Shown in pieces: positions 37,167-45,791 of a DNA stretch of 64,000 nucleotides. Every line of letters begins with the position of its first letter. Within the stretch, counting starts at the first letter, position 1. A program made the translations under genes and the position numbers. The DNA lies in the NCBI GenBank assembly GCA_963698435.1, contig CAVOQV010000018.1:568860-632859 (forward strand). The letters run 5' to 3'. The stretch is from Sva-07 sp963698435 (lineage in GTDB: Bacteria > Actinomycetota > Acidimicrobiia > Acidimicrobiales > Ilumatobacteraceae). The notes under the pieces were generated by a model that ran no database searches, was not told the origin of the DNA, and was given only the letters and a program-made list of their open reading frames with translations.

Positions 37167-37952
37167 CTACTGCTGTTGACCGCGGGCCTGGATGGACACG
37201 CGTCTCGCAGCCACGGCGTCGGGGCTGAAGCTGGTGCGACGCCAGGCCCTGCTGTCGCGCGACTCGATCTCCCAGTGGTCGTCGTCGGACGAGATCTGGG
37301 CGTAGGTCGAGCGGATCTGGCGCACGCCCGGTTGATCGTTGCCGATGATGTCGAGCGCCAGTCGTCTGGTGAACGGCATCAGCTCGTCGTGCGCGACGAC
37401 ATGGTTGACCAGCCCGAACGCCAGCGCCTCGTCGGCGAGCATGAAGTTGCCGGTGAAGCTCATCTCTCGCGCCCGCCGGATGCCGATCGCCTGCGGCAGG
37501 AGCACGGTGAGGCCCCACCCGGGCATGACGCCGACCCGCGAGTGGGTGTCGCCGAACTTGGCGTGCTCGCTCGCCACGAGGAAGTCGCAGTTGAGCGCGT
37601 ACTCGAGCCCGCCGGTGACCGCGACGCCGTTGACCGCACCGATCAAGGGCTTGGTCAACGTCGGGAAGGGACCGCGCACGCCGTAGCGGTTCGGGCTGCC
37701 GTCGGCGCCCGATCCGCCGGCGAGGTTGCTGCCGTCGGTACCGAGCTCCTTCAGGTCGAGCCCGGCGGTGAATGCCGGGTCGGTGCCGGTCAGGATGATC
37801 ACGTCGACGTCGTCGTCGCTCTCGGCGTCGAGCATCAGCTGCGGGATCCGCGCCAGCATCTCGCTCGTCAGCGCATTGCGCGCCTCGGGCCGATTGATCG
37901 TGACCGTCGCAATCCGCTCGGACACCTCGTACAGCACGTCGGATTCAGCCAT
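37167..37952 (-). CDS. Crotonase (enoyl-CoA hydratase/isomerase) superfamily protein
   Basis: The 261-residue protein has the N-terminal VTINRPEARNALTSEML and the CoA/oxyanion loop LTGTDPAFTAGLDLKELG. GAVNGVAVTGGLEYALNCD keeps the first catalytic Glu position. The second Glu region reads THSRVGVMPGWGL and lacks the usual Glu, so hydratase activity is uncertain and isomerase or other crotonase chemistry is possible. The start is ATG 37952; the upstream in-frame extension is short and atypical. It stands alone between a convergent DUF459 gene and a co-directional gene. Confidence 0.88.
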   Translation of the reverse strand: MAESDVLYEVSERIATVTINRPEARNALTSEMLARIPQLMLDAESDDDVDVIILTGTDPAFTAGLDLKELGTDGSNLAGGSGADGSPNRYGVRGPFPTLTKPLIGAVNGVAVTGGLEYALNCDFLVASEHAKFGDTHSRVGVMPGWGLTVLLPQAIGIRRAREMSFTGNFMLADEALAFGLVNHVVAHDELMPFTRRLALDIIGNDQPGVRQIRSTYAQISSDDDHWEIESRDSRAWRRTSFSPDAVAARRVSIQARGQQQ

Positions 37953-38021
37953 CGCAGGAGTCTCCCACCGGTCTCCTGCCGGCCCCGAATCCAAGAGTTC
38001 CCGGGAGTGGGTGAGCGCCGG

Positions 38022-38642
38022 TCAGTCGGCGTCGTCGGCGGGGTGGAACTCGAGCGGGAGGTCGCCGAGTTTCACCAGCGTCGACGCGATCCAGCCGCCG
38101 AGCGCCCCGAAGTGCTCGTCGAGCAGGGTGCTGGTGCCGTCGGCCACGGTCTCCTCGGCGAGTTCGTACAGACCCTCGTAGGTGATCTCGGCGGCATATT
38201 CGGTGCGGAGGTCGAGCGGGTCGACGTCGGTGTCGGGATGTGATGTCTCCGACGTCAGGCCGGCCCGTTCGAGGCGGTCGTCTCCGACGAGCGGGCTCTG
38301 CTCGGGCACCGTCGTGTAGAGCACCGACGGGTCGGCGGGCTCGGAGAGCCGTTGGATGCGCAGCACGATCTCCATCTCGATCGCGGGTCGCTTCTCGAGT
38401 TCCTCCTCGACGTACCACTGTCGGTAGGCCGCCTGGCTCCACGCAGGCCAGTCGAAGGTGATGTGGGCGACGACCCGTGGCGGTTCGCCCTCGCCGGGCA
38501 GTCCGTAGCTGGTCTCCCATGTCAGATCACCGAGCAGCACATCGCTCTGGAAGTGCTCCTCGAACGCCTGTCGCTCGAGGAAGGCGGCTTCGAAGGCGTC
38601 GCGGAGCGCGCTGATGGCATCGGTGAAGACGTGGTCGAGCAT
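38022..38642 (-). CDS. Conserved-type hypothetical protein
   Basis: The 206-residue acidic protein starts MLDHVFTDAISALRDAFEAA. It contains a W-rich central part (LTWETSYGLPGEG, HITFDWPAWSQAAYRQWY) and a helical C-terminus. It has no signal peptide or membrane helix. I do not recognise the family. A GTG three codons upstream (38651) is an alternative start. It diverges from the crotonase gene at 38710 with 67 bp between, and its reading frame has normal high-GC codon use, so it is very likely real. Confidence 0.7.
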   Translation of the reverse strand: MLDHVFTDAISALRDAFEAAFLERQAFEEHFQSDVLLGDLTWETSYGLPGEGEPPRVVAHITFDWPAWSQAAYRQWYVEEELEKRPAIEMEIVLRIQRLSEPADPSVLYTTVPEQSPLVGDDRLERAGLTSETSHPDTDVDPLDLRTEYAAEITYEGLYELAEETVADGTSTLLDEHFGALGGWIASTLVKLGDLPLEFHPADDAD

Positions 38643-38709
38643 GTGCGACACGAAGGCTAACCCGCTGCGACCGCGGTGGCGTCGGGCGCCTCGTGGCACA
38701 CTGGCGCGC

Positions 38710-39474
38710 ATGGCTGGAACCGAATCGTTCGTGCTCACCGACGTGTCCGACGGCGTCGCGACGCTGACCTTGAACAACCCCGACGAGCGCAACACCCTGA
38801 CCGCGCCGATGGTGGCCCAGATCCTCGAGGCGATGGACTCGTTCGAAGCCGACGAATCGGTCGGTGCGCTGGTCGTGACCGGCACCCCGCCGGCCTTCTG
38901 CGCCGGCGCGAACCTCGGCAATCTCGCCGAGGCGACCGGTGAGAGCCTCGGCACGATCTACGAGGGCTTCTTGCGCATCGCCCGCAGCCCGCTCCCGACG
39001 CTGGCCGCGGTCAACGGAGCCGCCGTCGGCGCCGGTATGAACCTTGCGCTCGGTTGCGACGTCCGCATCGTCGCCGACTCCGCGAAGCTCGACACCCGCT
39101 TCCTGCAACTGGGCATCCACCCGGGCGGTGGGCACACCTGGATGCTTCGCCGCATCGTCGGCCCGCAAGCGGCGATGGCCACCGTCGTGTTCGGCCAGGT
39201 CCTCGACGGCAAGGAAGCCGAACGCATCGGCCTCGCGTATCGGTCGGTGCCCGCCGAGTCGCTGCTGGAGGTCTGCCACGAGTTTGCTGCGAAGGCGGCC
39301 GGCGCACCTCGCGAGCTGGCGATCGTCACCAAGCAGACGATCCAGGCAATGGCGGACGTCGACGACCATCCCGCCGCCGTCGCCCGGGAACTGGAACCGC
39401 AGCTCTGGAGCACCAAGCAGCCCTGGTTCGCCGAGCGCCTCGCCGCGCTCCAGGCGCGCATCTCGAAGAAGTAG
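38710..39474 (+). CDS. Crotonase superfamily protein lacking both catalytic Glu residues
   Basis: The 254-residue protein shows the crotonase fold: GVATLTLNNPDERNTLTA, VTGTPPAFCAGANLG, and AVNGAAVGAGMNLALGCDVR. The glutamate that follows GGG/GAG in hydratases is Asn here (AGMN). The second position reads LQLGIHPGGGHTWML without Glu. This suggests a non-hydratase crotonase. The C-terminal KQTIQAMADVD and W-F-x-E-R blocks are normal. ATG 38710 follows GCGCGC without a visible Shine-Dalgarno sequence. It converges with the large transglutaminase gene with 4 bp between stops. Confidence 0.87.
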   Translation: MAGTESFVLTDVSDGVATLTLNNPDERNTLTAPMVAQILEAMDSFEADESVGALVVTGTPPAFCAGANLGNLAEATGESLGTIYEGFLRIARSPLPTLAAVNGAAVGAGMNLALGCDVRIVADSAKLDTRFLQLGIHPGGGHTWMLRRIVGPQAAMATVVFGQVLDGKEAERIGLAYRSVPAESLLEVCHEFAAKAAGAPRELAIVTKQTIQAMADVDDHPAAVARELEPQLWSTKQPWFAERLAALQARISKK

Positions 39475-39478
39475 CGCG

Positions 39479-42400
39479 TCAACGTCGGTCGCGTTCCAAC
39501 GTGGCCAACGCCGATCTCGCTCGTTCGAAACACTCGTCGTCGTCGACCCAAGCGGGGTCGAATGCCGCACGGTCGAGCTCGTCGGCCACCGTGAGCGCCG
39601 TGGCGCGGCGGCCGTGGTCGATGATCGCCGCTGCGATCTGCGGGTTGGTCGCCGCCACCATCCTCCCGGGGACGGGGCCGGGGGGGACCGTCGGGTCGGC
39701 GAGTCGGGTGAAGCGGTCCTGGAGGAGACCCCACCGTCCGCGTCGGCGGCGGTAGCGGGCCAGTGCGACCAGCCGGACCGACAGCAGCACCCCGGCGGCG
39801 GCGATCAGTACCAGCGCGATCTCGATGCGGTACGACGCGATCGACGAGGCCGTCGCCGCGATCAGGTCGCCGCCGATCGTCTCGCCGCCGGCGTCGGCCG
39901 CGAGCGGCACGTCGGCCGTCGGGTCGAAGGGCTGCCAGCCGGTCTGGGGGAACCACACTTCGACCCAGGCATGGGCGTCGCTGGCACGGACGTTCCACAC
40001 CCCCGACACCCGATCGCGCTCGCCGGGCACGTAGCCGGTGACCAGCCGGGCCGGAACCCCCTGGCTGCGCAGCATGATCGTGAGCGTCGAGGCGATCTGC
40101 TCGCAGAAGCCGAGTTGCGACTCGAACAGGAAGTCGTCGACGGCGTCTGCCCCATCCGCGGGAACCGGGGCGTCGAGGTCGTATTCCGTGTTGGCGCCGA
40201 GCCAGGCCTCGTAGGCCAGGATCGTGTCGTAGGTCGACTCACCGGGAGTGCGCAGCGACGTCGCGAGGTCGATCGTCCGCTGGGTCGTCGATTCCGGGAG
40301 CTCGAGAAACGGGTCGATCTCCGCGCCGCCGGCCATGTCACGGAATCCGCCGAAGAACTCGCCGAGGTCGCCCTGCGCGCGCAGGATCTCGGCATCCACC
40401 TGTACCCGCTCGGAGATCACCGTGTAGACCGATCCCGCCGTCAGGGTCACGTCGGATCGCAGTGCACCGTCGGGCCGGGTCCACAACGATCCGTCGAAGA
40501 TCACCTGGACGGGTCGCGCCGCGGCGAACACCACGTTCGGGAGATCCTGTTCGATGAAATAGGTCTGGACGAGTTCGCGGGTCGGCACCGACGCTCCGAG
40601 TGCATCGCCCACGGTGGGCTGGACGTCGATCACGGGACCCGGTCGTTCCCGTCCGAGTTCCGGGGAGACCGTCCATGTCCGACCGTCGAAGTCGGTGAAC
40701 GTCTGGCCGCGCCAGAACGCTGGTTCGGGTGCGCGGACTCGCATCACGATCTCGTCGCCCAGATCGCCGCGCACGCTCGTGTCGAGCTGCTCGGTGAATC
40801 CGGGGTACCCGGCGACGCCGCCGAGCAGTCCCCGGCTGGGTGCAGAGTCGTCGGTGCTGCTCGACGAGGTCGAGCCGTCAGGGGCGGCGAGCCCGCCACG
40901 GGAGCCGACGGTCGGCGCGTTGGCCGAGAGCGCCGGCAGGCCGAGGCGGGCGGGGCCGTCGGGAACCGGCACCAAGCTCAAGACAGCGAGCGTGGCGACG
41001 CCCATGGCGACGATCGACAGGGCCCAGCGGCTGGTCACGCGGACGGAGCCGACGGATGGACGGCGAGGTGCGGCGACGACGATGTCACCGCCGCGTGGCC
41101 GGTGCGAGGTGGCGACCATCGCGACGACGAACGGGACGCCCCACGCTCCCAGCCACCAGCCGAGCGCCCCGTCGATGCGGAGCCCGGCGGCGTAGCAGGC
41201 GAGGACGAACGTGATCGCAAGGTGCACGCGGAGGGTCCGGCGATCGACCGTCTCGAATCCGTGCAACACGACGAGCAGCATCAGCACGTTGGGGAGGGGT
41301 CCACGCAGCGCGGCGAGCAGCCCATCGACGTCGACGGCCTGCGCAGCGATCACCACGAGAGCGACCACGATCGCCCCGACGATCGCGACCTGCATGACCA
41401 GAGGTCGCTTGCCGCCTCGACGGGCAACCCACAGCGAGACGGCAGCGGCGACGACCACCGAGACGAGCACGAGGCCCAACAGCGCAGCCGATCCTCCGAG
41501 TGCGCCGATCAGCATTCCCATGCTGGCGAACGCGGCGGCCGCAGCGGCCCACCGCGCGACGCCGGTGATCGTGGTGGCTGTCTCGATCGGTGCCGGCCGC
41601 AGTGAGATCTGACGGTGCAGGAATCCGACTCGCTCGCCGGACCGATCGCTGGGGTCGATCCGAGCGTCAGCGTCGAGGTGTGTTTGCGCTGCGATCGCCG
41701 CCCACCGTGCCGCAGCGTCGGCGTCCGGCACGGCGTGGGTGTTTCCGTCGCTGGTACGAACCACCACGTCGTGTCCCAGTCGCCGCCCCTCGTCGAGGGT
41801 GAAGCGAAGTCGACCGGGATCGGATCCATCGAGGTCGACCAGCCATCGCTCGTCGGTGGCTGTCAGTCGATCGTGCACGATCAGCTCGTCGGTGCGAAGT
41901 GACGAGGCCCAATGCACCGAGTTCGTCGAGTCGCCCTGGCGCCACGGTCGCACGCCGTCGATCTCGCCGCCGTGGTTGCCGCGCCGTGCGGTCACCGAGC
42001 CATCCGACGTCGACGAGACCGACTCGACATCGGCCAGCGGGCCCCGTGCGATCGGAGCGATGTGCAGTGGATCGATCGCGATCGTCGTCGTCCGCTTCCA
42101 CCAGACGAGGCCGGCCGGCCCGGCGACGTCGACGCGCACCTTCAATTCGGTGAGAACTCCCGGGTGCTCGCAACGAAGCCAGACGGCGGTGGCCCCGGCC
42201 GTGGTCGGTGCGTCCTGACTGGGTGATGTCCGGGTGCTGATGACCGTCCCATCGAGCTGTTCGCATGTGACCCTTCGGTGATCGATCGATCGGTGGCCGG
42301 TCGAGGTCTCGACGGTCACGAGCAGCTCGACGAGTTCGCCGGCGTCGGCCACCGGGGGAGCGACCACCGACCGGACAAGCACCCCACGCGCCACCCACCA

Positions 42401-42604
42401 TCCGGCGACGATCTCGAACCCCATCGCCACGATCGCAGCGGCCAACAGCAGGATCACGGCGGTCGCCCCGGTCAGGCGGGCGATCGCGGCGCTGGCGACC
42501 CATGCACCGAGCAGCGTTCCGGTACCGGGTGACCAACCGGCCGGTCGCGCCCGTCGCGCTGCGGCCGGGTTCGGTCCGGGCGTGGCAACGTTGCGAGTCG
42601 GCAT
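39479..42604 (-). CDS. DUF58 - TgpA-like transglutaminase fusion protein
   Basis: This is one continuous frame of 1,041 residues. The first third is a DUF58 protein: two membrane helices (about residues 30-75) and the hallmark DGVRPWRQGDSTNSVHW near residue 215. From about residue 345 a TgpA/DUF3488-type membrane region with several helices follows. Then come an extracytoplasmic transglutaminase core with catalytic Cys (LGFCEQIASTL), His (SDAHAWVEVWF) and Asp (FDPTAD), a last helix and a cytosolic DUF4129-like tail. In other actinobacteria these are two adjacent genes after moxR; here they are fused. The ATG at 42604 overlaps the MoxR stop by 3 nt. The trio is thought to act on the envelope or on protein complexes; substrate unknown. 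Confidence 0.88.
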   Translation of the reverse strand: MPTRNVATPGPNPAAARRARPAGWSPGTGTLLGAWVASAAIARLTGATAVILLLAAAIVAMGFEIVAGWWVARGVLVRSVVAPPVADAGELVELLVTVETSTGHRSIDHRRVTCEQLDGTVISTRTSPSQDAPTTAGATAVWLRCEHPGVLTELKVRVDVAGPAGLVWWKRTTTIAIDPLHIAPIARGPLADVESVSSTSDGSVTARRGNHGGEIDGVRPWRQGDSTNSVHWASSLRTDELIVHDRLTATDERWLVDLDGSDPGRLRFTLDEGRRLGHDVVVRTSDGNTHAVPDADAAARWAAIAAQTHLDADARIDPSDRSGERVGFLHRQISLRPAPIETATTITGVARWAAAAAAFASMGMLIGALGGSAALLGLVLVSVVVAAAVSLWVARRGGKRPLVMQVAIVGAIVVALVVIAAQAVDVDGLLAALRGPLPNVLMLLVVLHGFETVDRRTLRVHLAITFVLACYAAGLRIDGALGWWLGAWGVPFVVAMVATSHRPRGGDIVVAAPRRPSVGSVRVTSRWALSIVAMGVATLAVLSLVPVPDGPARLGLPALSANAPTVGSRGGLAAPDGSTSSSSTDDSAPSRGLLGGVAGYPGFTEQLDTSVRGDLGDEIVMRVRAPEPAFWRGQTFTDFDGRTWTVSPELGRERPGPVIDVQPTVGDALGASVPTRELVQTYFIEQDLPNVVFAAARPVQVIFDGSLWTRPDGALRSDVTLTAGSVYTVISERVQVDAEILRAQGDLGEFFGGFRDMAGGAEIDPFLELPESTTQRTIDLATSLRTPGESTYDTILAYEAWLGANTEYDLDAPVPADGADAVDDFLFESQLGFCEQIASTLTIMLRSQGVPARLVTGYVPGERDRVSGVWNVRASDAHAWVEVWFPQTGWQPFDPTADVPLAADAGGETIGGDLIAATASSIASYRIEIALVLIAAAGVLLSVRLVALARYRRRRGRWGLLQDRFTRLADPTVPPGPVPGRMVAATNPQIAAAIIDHGRRATALTVADELDRAAFDPAWVDDDECFERARSALATLERDRR

Positions 42605-43587
42605 CAGATCGTCGGCGGGGCGACCCCGGCAAGACAGTCCGCAACCAGTTCCCGTCCGACGTCGACACTCACGTGGGTGCCTGCGACACGGTGCGCGAGC
42701 GCAGGTCCGGCCGCGCGCACGATGTCGTCGGGGGTGAGAAACGTCCGACCCGCCATCGCAGCGAAGGCGCGAGCCAACGCCACGACGGCGACGCCGCCAC
42801 GGGTCGACGCTCCCACACGGATCGCCGGATGCTCTCGGGTGGCGTGGAGCAGCCGGACCACGTAGCCGCCGACTGCATCGCTGATCTGGACCTCGGCGAC
42901 GGCGCTGCGTGCCGCGATGAGATCGGCGAGGGTCACGATCGGGTCGACCGCGTCGAGCATCGCTCGACCTCGGCGGCCGGTGAGCACGTCGAGTTCGGCG
43001 GCGGCTGGCGCTCGTCCTGGCGTGACGACGGCGCGGAATCGGTCGAGCGAACCGTCGCCGAGACCGTAGGTGCCCGCGATGTCGATCGGGTTCTGGGTCG
43101 CGACGATCATGAATGGGTCGGGAAGCAGGTGAACCACGCCGTCGACGGTCACCGTCGCTTCCTCGGCGAGTTCCAGCAGCGCCGACTGTGTTCGCGGCGT
43201 TGCCCGGTTCAACTCGTCGAACACGACGATGTTGGCGAACACCGGCCCCGGCCGGAACTTCATGCTGTCGGCGTCGAGCCGACCGCTGGGGACCATCGAG
43301 CCGGTGATGTCGCCGGGCAGCAGGTCGGACGTGCCCTGGATTCGGTGGAACGAGCCACCGACGCTGCGAGCGATCACCTGGGCCAGCAAGGTCTTGCCGA
43401 CGCCTGGGATGTCCTCGATCAGGAGATGGCCGCCCGACAGCAGGGTGGCGACGGCCACTTCGGCCACGTCGTGCTTGCCGGCGATGACGTCGTCGATCGT
43501 GGCGACGAGCCGTGCGCCGAGTGCGGCGACACCGTTGCCGGGCGCGGCGGTTGACGCCGAGTCCGAGATGGAATCGGGCGCGTTCAT
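42604..43587 (-). CDS. MoxR family AAA+ ATPase
   Basis: The 327-residue ATPase has Walker A EDIPGVGKTLLA, RIQGTSDLLPGDITGS, and Walker B VVFDELNRATPRTQSALLE (DELN in place of the usual DEIN). ATQNPIDIAGTYGL provides sensor 1 and PIDIAG. MoxR proteins act as chaperones that mature partner complexes, commonly with DUF58 or VWA proteins. Here the coupled downstream gene is the DUF58-transglutaminase fusion. ATG 43587 was chosen; the frame is open for 45 codons upstream, but that part is not family-like. An intergenic gap of 223 bp to the divergent basic protein holds a possible promoter (TAAGTT 43751-43756). Confidence 0.93.
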   Translation of the reverse strand: MNAPDSISDSASTAAPGNGVAALGARLVATIDDVIAGKHDVAEVAVATLLSGGHLLIEDIPGVGKTLLAQVIARSVGGSFHRIQGTSDLLPGDITGSMVPSGRLDADSMKFRPGPVFANIVVFDELNRATPRTQSALLELAEEATVTVDGVVHLLPDPFMIVATQNPIDIAGTYGLGDGSLDRFRAVVTPGRAPAAAELDVLTGRRGRAMLDAVDPIVTLADLIAARSAVAEVQISDAVGGYVVRLLHATREHPAIRVGASTRGGVAVVALARAFAAMAGRTFLTPDDIVRAAGPALAHRVAGTHVSVDVGRELVADCLAGVAPPTI

Positions 43588-43810
43588 GGTCGGCGGCGGC
43601 AGCGTGTCCACGACGGTGTATCGGCATCGACCGGGTCGGTCTTGACCCGGTCGGTCGACGACGGCTGCGGCGTTCCCGGAGCGAACGCGGTGGTGAACGA
43701 ATCGCGCAGGATCGTTACACAAGACCCACGACAGCAGGCGCGAGCTGGACTAAGTTGGCAGAGGCAAGCACCGAAACCACCGTGGCACGGCCACGAAGCA
43801 GGAGGTAGCA

Positions 43811-44149
43811 ATGAGCCAGCGTCACCGGTCCACCGAGACTGTGTTGCCACTCAAGCAGGAGGTGCGTGCCCACGCCCACAGCGAACGGCACCGCATCCAC
43901 GTCGAGTTGCAGAGCGTCGCTCAGGACGTCAGTGCCGGTCTCGAACCCGAAGACGTGCACGAACCCGGGATGGCGTGGAAGCCGGTCGGCCACCACGACG
44001 CCGAGGTCGCCAAGAACAAGCTCGCGAAGCGCAATCGCACGAAGCGTCACTGGAAGACCAAGATGTGGAAGCGGCGCACCCAGCTGCGACGCGACCGGGC
44101 CGACCAGATGCGCCTGGCTCGGGAGAATTCCGGCCTGATCGGCTACTGA
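43811..44149 (+). CDS. Small basic hypothetical protein
   Basis: The 112-residue protein is rich in Arg, Lys and His, especially the C-terminal half (KNKLAKRNRTKRHWKTKMWK), with no membrane segment. It has the best ribosome-binding site in the area, GGAGGT 5 nt before ATG 43811, and a possible -10 TAAGTT about 55 nt upstream. I do not recognise a family. The charge suggests nucleic-acid or ribosome binding. It converges with the GNAT gene. Confidence 0.65.
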   Translation: MSQRHRSTETVLPLKQEVRAHAHSERHRIHVELQSVAQDVSAGLEPEDVHEPGMAWKPVGHHDAEVAKNKLAKRNRTKRHWKTKMWKRRTQLRRDRADQMRLARENSGLIGY

Positions 44150-44179
44150 CGTTGGGAACCGTTCCGGTCCCCGTCGGCC

Positions 44180-44821
44180 TCACACGAGGTCGCGGGGGCC
44201 GTGGAGCCAGGCCTCGACGAATTCGGCTCGGCGCTGGTTCCACTCCTCGACGGTGATCCCGTATCGGATGTGGTCCTCCCACGTCCCGTTGATTTCCAGG
44301 TAGCGCTGGGCGATGCCCTCGTCGCGGATGGCGAGCTTCTCCATGACCCGCCGGCTGCGCTCGTTGCGCGGCACGATGCAGATCTCCAGCCGATGCAGGG
44401 ACAGCTGCTCGAATCCGAACTGCATCACGACGGCCACCGCCTCGGCGACATAGGCGTTGCCGGCGTGGCGCTGGTCGATCCAATAGCCGATCGTCCCCGA
44501 CTGCATGGCTCCTCGCACGACGTTGTTGAGGTTGACCTCGCCGGCGACGTGTTGATCGACGAACAGCCCGAACTGGTAGGCGGTGCCCGCCCCGCGGTCG
44601 CGGTCGCGCTGCTGACAGCGCGCGGCGAAGGCACTGCGATCGGTGACGGGGTCGGGCTGCTGCAACGGCCGGCTCGGCTCCCACACCGTCAGCCAGTCGG
44701 CGTTGCGACGGCGGACCTCGCTCCACGTTCGGAAGTCGTTCGCGGCCAGCGGGCGCAGCATCACGCGCCGCCCGTAGAGCCGCACCGGTGACGCGGATCG
44801 AGATGGATGCCGCAATGCCAT
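44180..44821 (-). CDS. GNAT acetyltransferase, RimJ/RimL type
   Basis: The 213-residue GNAT protein has VRLYGRRVMLRPLAANDFRTW at the start and VAGEVNLNNVVRG in the middle. The acetyl-CoA loop region is GTIGYWIDQRHAGNAYVAEAVAVVMQFGFEQL, in the usual Q/R-x-x-G-x-G/A position. ICIVPRNERSRRVMEKL completes the fold. This is the ribosomal-protein N-alanine acetyltransferase subgroup (RimJ-like, DUF-type GNAT_3). ATG 44821 shares its A with the TGA of the upstream Ppx-like gene, indicating coupling. It ends the six-gene minus-strand run that starts with the MocA-like gene at 47.1 kb. Confidence 0.88.
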   Translation of the reverse strand: MALRHPSRSASPVRLYGRRVMLRPLAANDFRTWSEVRRRNADWLTVWEPSRPLQQPDPVTDRSAFAARCQQRDRDRGAGTAYQFGLFVDQHVAGEVNLNNVVRGAMQSGTIGYWIDQRHAGNAYVAEAVAVVMQFGFEQLSLHRLEICIVPRNERSRRVMEKLAIRDEGIAQRYLEINGTWEDHIRYGITVEEWNQRRAEFVEAWLHGPRDLV

Positions 44822-45339
44822 CAGCTGGTCTCCGCTGCTGTCGTCGATCTCGGTGCATCGGTGGCGATCCGAACCGCACGCAGGTCGAGGCGTCGCATGA
44901 TCCCCAGTATCACGCAACACGTGGCGACGATCGACTCGGCGTGGTCAACGTGGAGGCCGGGGTTGTGTCGGCGGTCGACGACGGGTTCCAGCGCAAGGGT
45001 GCGGAACACCTCGTCGGCGTCTGCACGCAGGAGTTCGTACCCGTCGGGGACGAGGTCGGTGCCGATCTCGACGCGGGCCATTGCATTCGCGTGTGGACCG
45101 GTCAGGACGACGGCCGGCGCTGTCGCGATCGTGGGCTGCTCGATGATCAGGTCGTCGAGATGGTCGTGGAGAAGCCCCAGGGCATTGGTGAGGTCAGCGG
45201 GTGGGGGAGGGTCGCCGCCTCGCAGCGGTCCAGCGAGCAGGGTGAGCGGCCCGACCGGCACGGTGTGGACGTCGCCACCTGCCTGGTGCACGATCAGTGC
45301 GCGATCGCGGATCTCGATCGTCAGGGTGCCCGGGGTCAT
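44821..45339 (-). CDS. Diverged short Ppx/GppA-like protein
   Basis: The 172-residue protein follows DUF501 with an ATGA overlap. In many actinobacteria the gene after DUF501 encodes a Ppx/GppA exopolyphosphatase. The C-terminal part here, NPGLHVDHAESIVATCCVIL and GIMRRLDLRAVRI, resembles the Ppx domain end, and TLTIEIRDRALIVHQAGG resembles an actin-like strand pair. It is only about half the usual length, and the DxGxxS/T phosphate loops of an active enzyme are not visible. It is therefore a reduced, probably non-catalytic relative; the relationship is inferred mainly from context. Confidence 0.5.
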   Translation of the reverse strand: MTPGTLTIEIRDRALIVHQAGGDVHTVPVGPLTLLAGPLRGGDPPPPADLTNALGLLHDHLDDLIIEQPTIATAPAVVLTGPHANAMARVEIGTDLVPDGYELLRADADEVFRTLALEPVVDRRHNPGLHVDHAESIVATCCVILGIMRRLDLRAVRIATDAPRSTTAAETS

Positions 45340-45791
45340 GGCTGCTCGGCGGCGACCGCACAGTCGAGATGGTCGAGGGTCCATCGACCCACGGGGTCGT
45401 CGCCGCCCGCGAGCAGATACGCGAGATGAGCGTGCAGGCACTTGACGCCGACGCGGGTTCCGCCGACGCCGCCCGAGGGTCGGGGGCCGTGGTGGTCAGC
45501 GCTGATCGCGGTGTCACGCTCGGCGGCGTAGCGGGCGTGCAATGCCGTCAGTTCGTCGGGGTCGATCGCTGCTTCGGCGGCCTTGACCCCGCCAGCCGCT
45601 TCGAGGCGGCTCACCTGTCGGACCAGATCGGATCCGACGAGGTAGAACCGCGTGGGCATGGGCGTGCCGTCGTCGAGGAACGGTTCGTTGCAGACGACGA
45701 GCGGATCACCCGATTCGTCTCGGACAGCCACCTCGAACGCTCCAGCCGGCTCGCGCCCGAGCAGTTCGGCGACGCGAGCGCGGTCGTCCAT
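45336..45791 (-). CDS. DUF501 family protein
   Basis: The 151-residue protein has the DUF501 core PTRFYLVGSDLVRQVSRLEAAGG followed by the highly conserved GPRPSGGVGGTRVGVKCLHAHLAYLLAGGDDPVG, with invariant Cys and His residues suggesting metal binding. DUF501 is an actinobacterial family usually found beside enolase, ftsB and ppx; the function is unknown. Here it is coupled to the Ppx-like gene downstream (4-nt overlap) and its ATG overlaps the coxG stop. Confidence 0.92.
   Translation of the reverse strand: MDDRARVAELLGREPAGAFEVAVRDESGDPLVVCNEPFLDDGTPMPTRFYLVGSDLVRQVSRLEAAGGVKAAEAAIDPDELTALHARYAAERDTAISADHHGPRPSGGVGGTRVGVKCLHAHLAYLLAGGDDPVGRWTLDHLDCAVAAEQP

Noticed and set aside
37167..39474. 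Fatty-acid beta-oxidation operon
   Set aside because: The two crotonase genes are on opposite strands, separated by an unrelated gene, and lack hydratase glutamates. No thiolase or acyl-CoA dehydrogenase is nearby.
39044..41605. 853-codon plus-strand frame opposite the transglutaminase gene
   Set aside because: Antisense shadow: composition is biased and no domain is recognisable, whereas the minus strand encodes a transglutaminase with catalytic triad.
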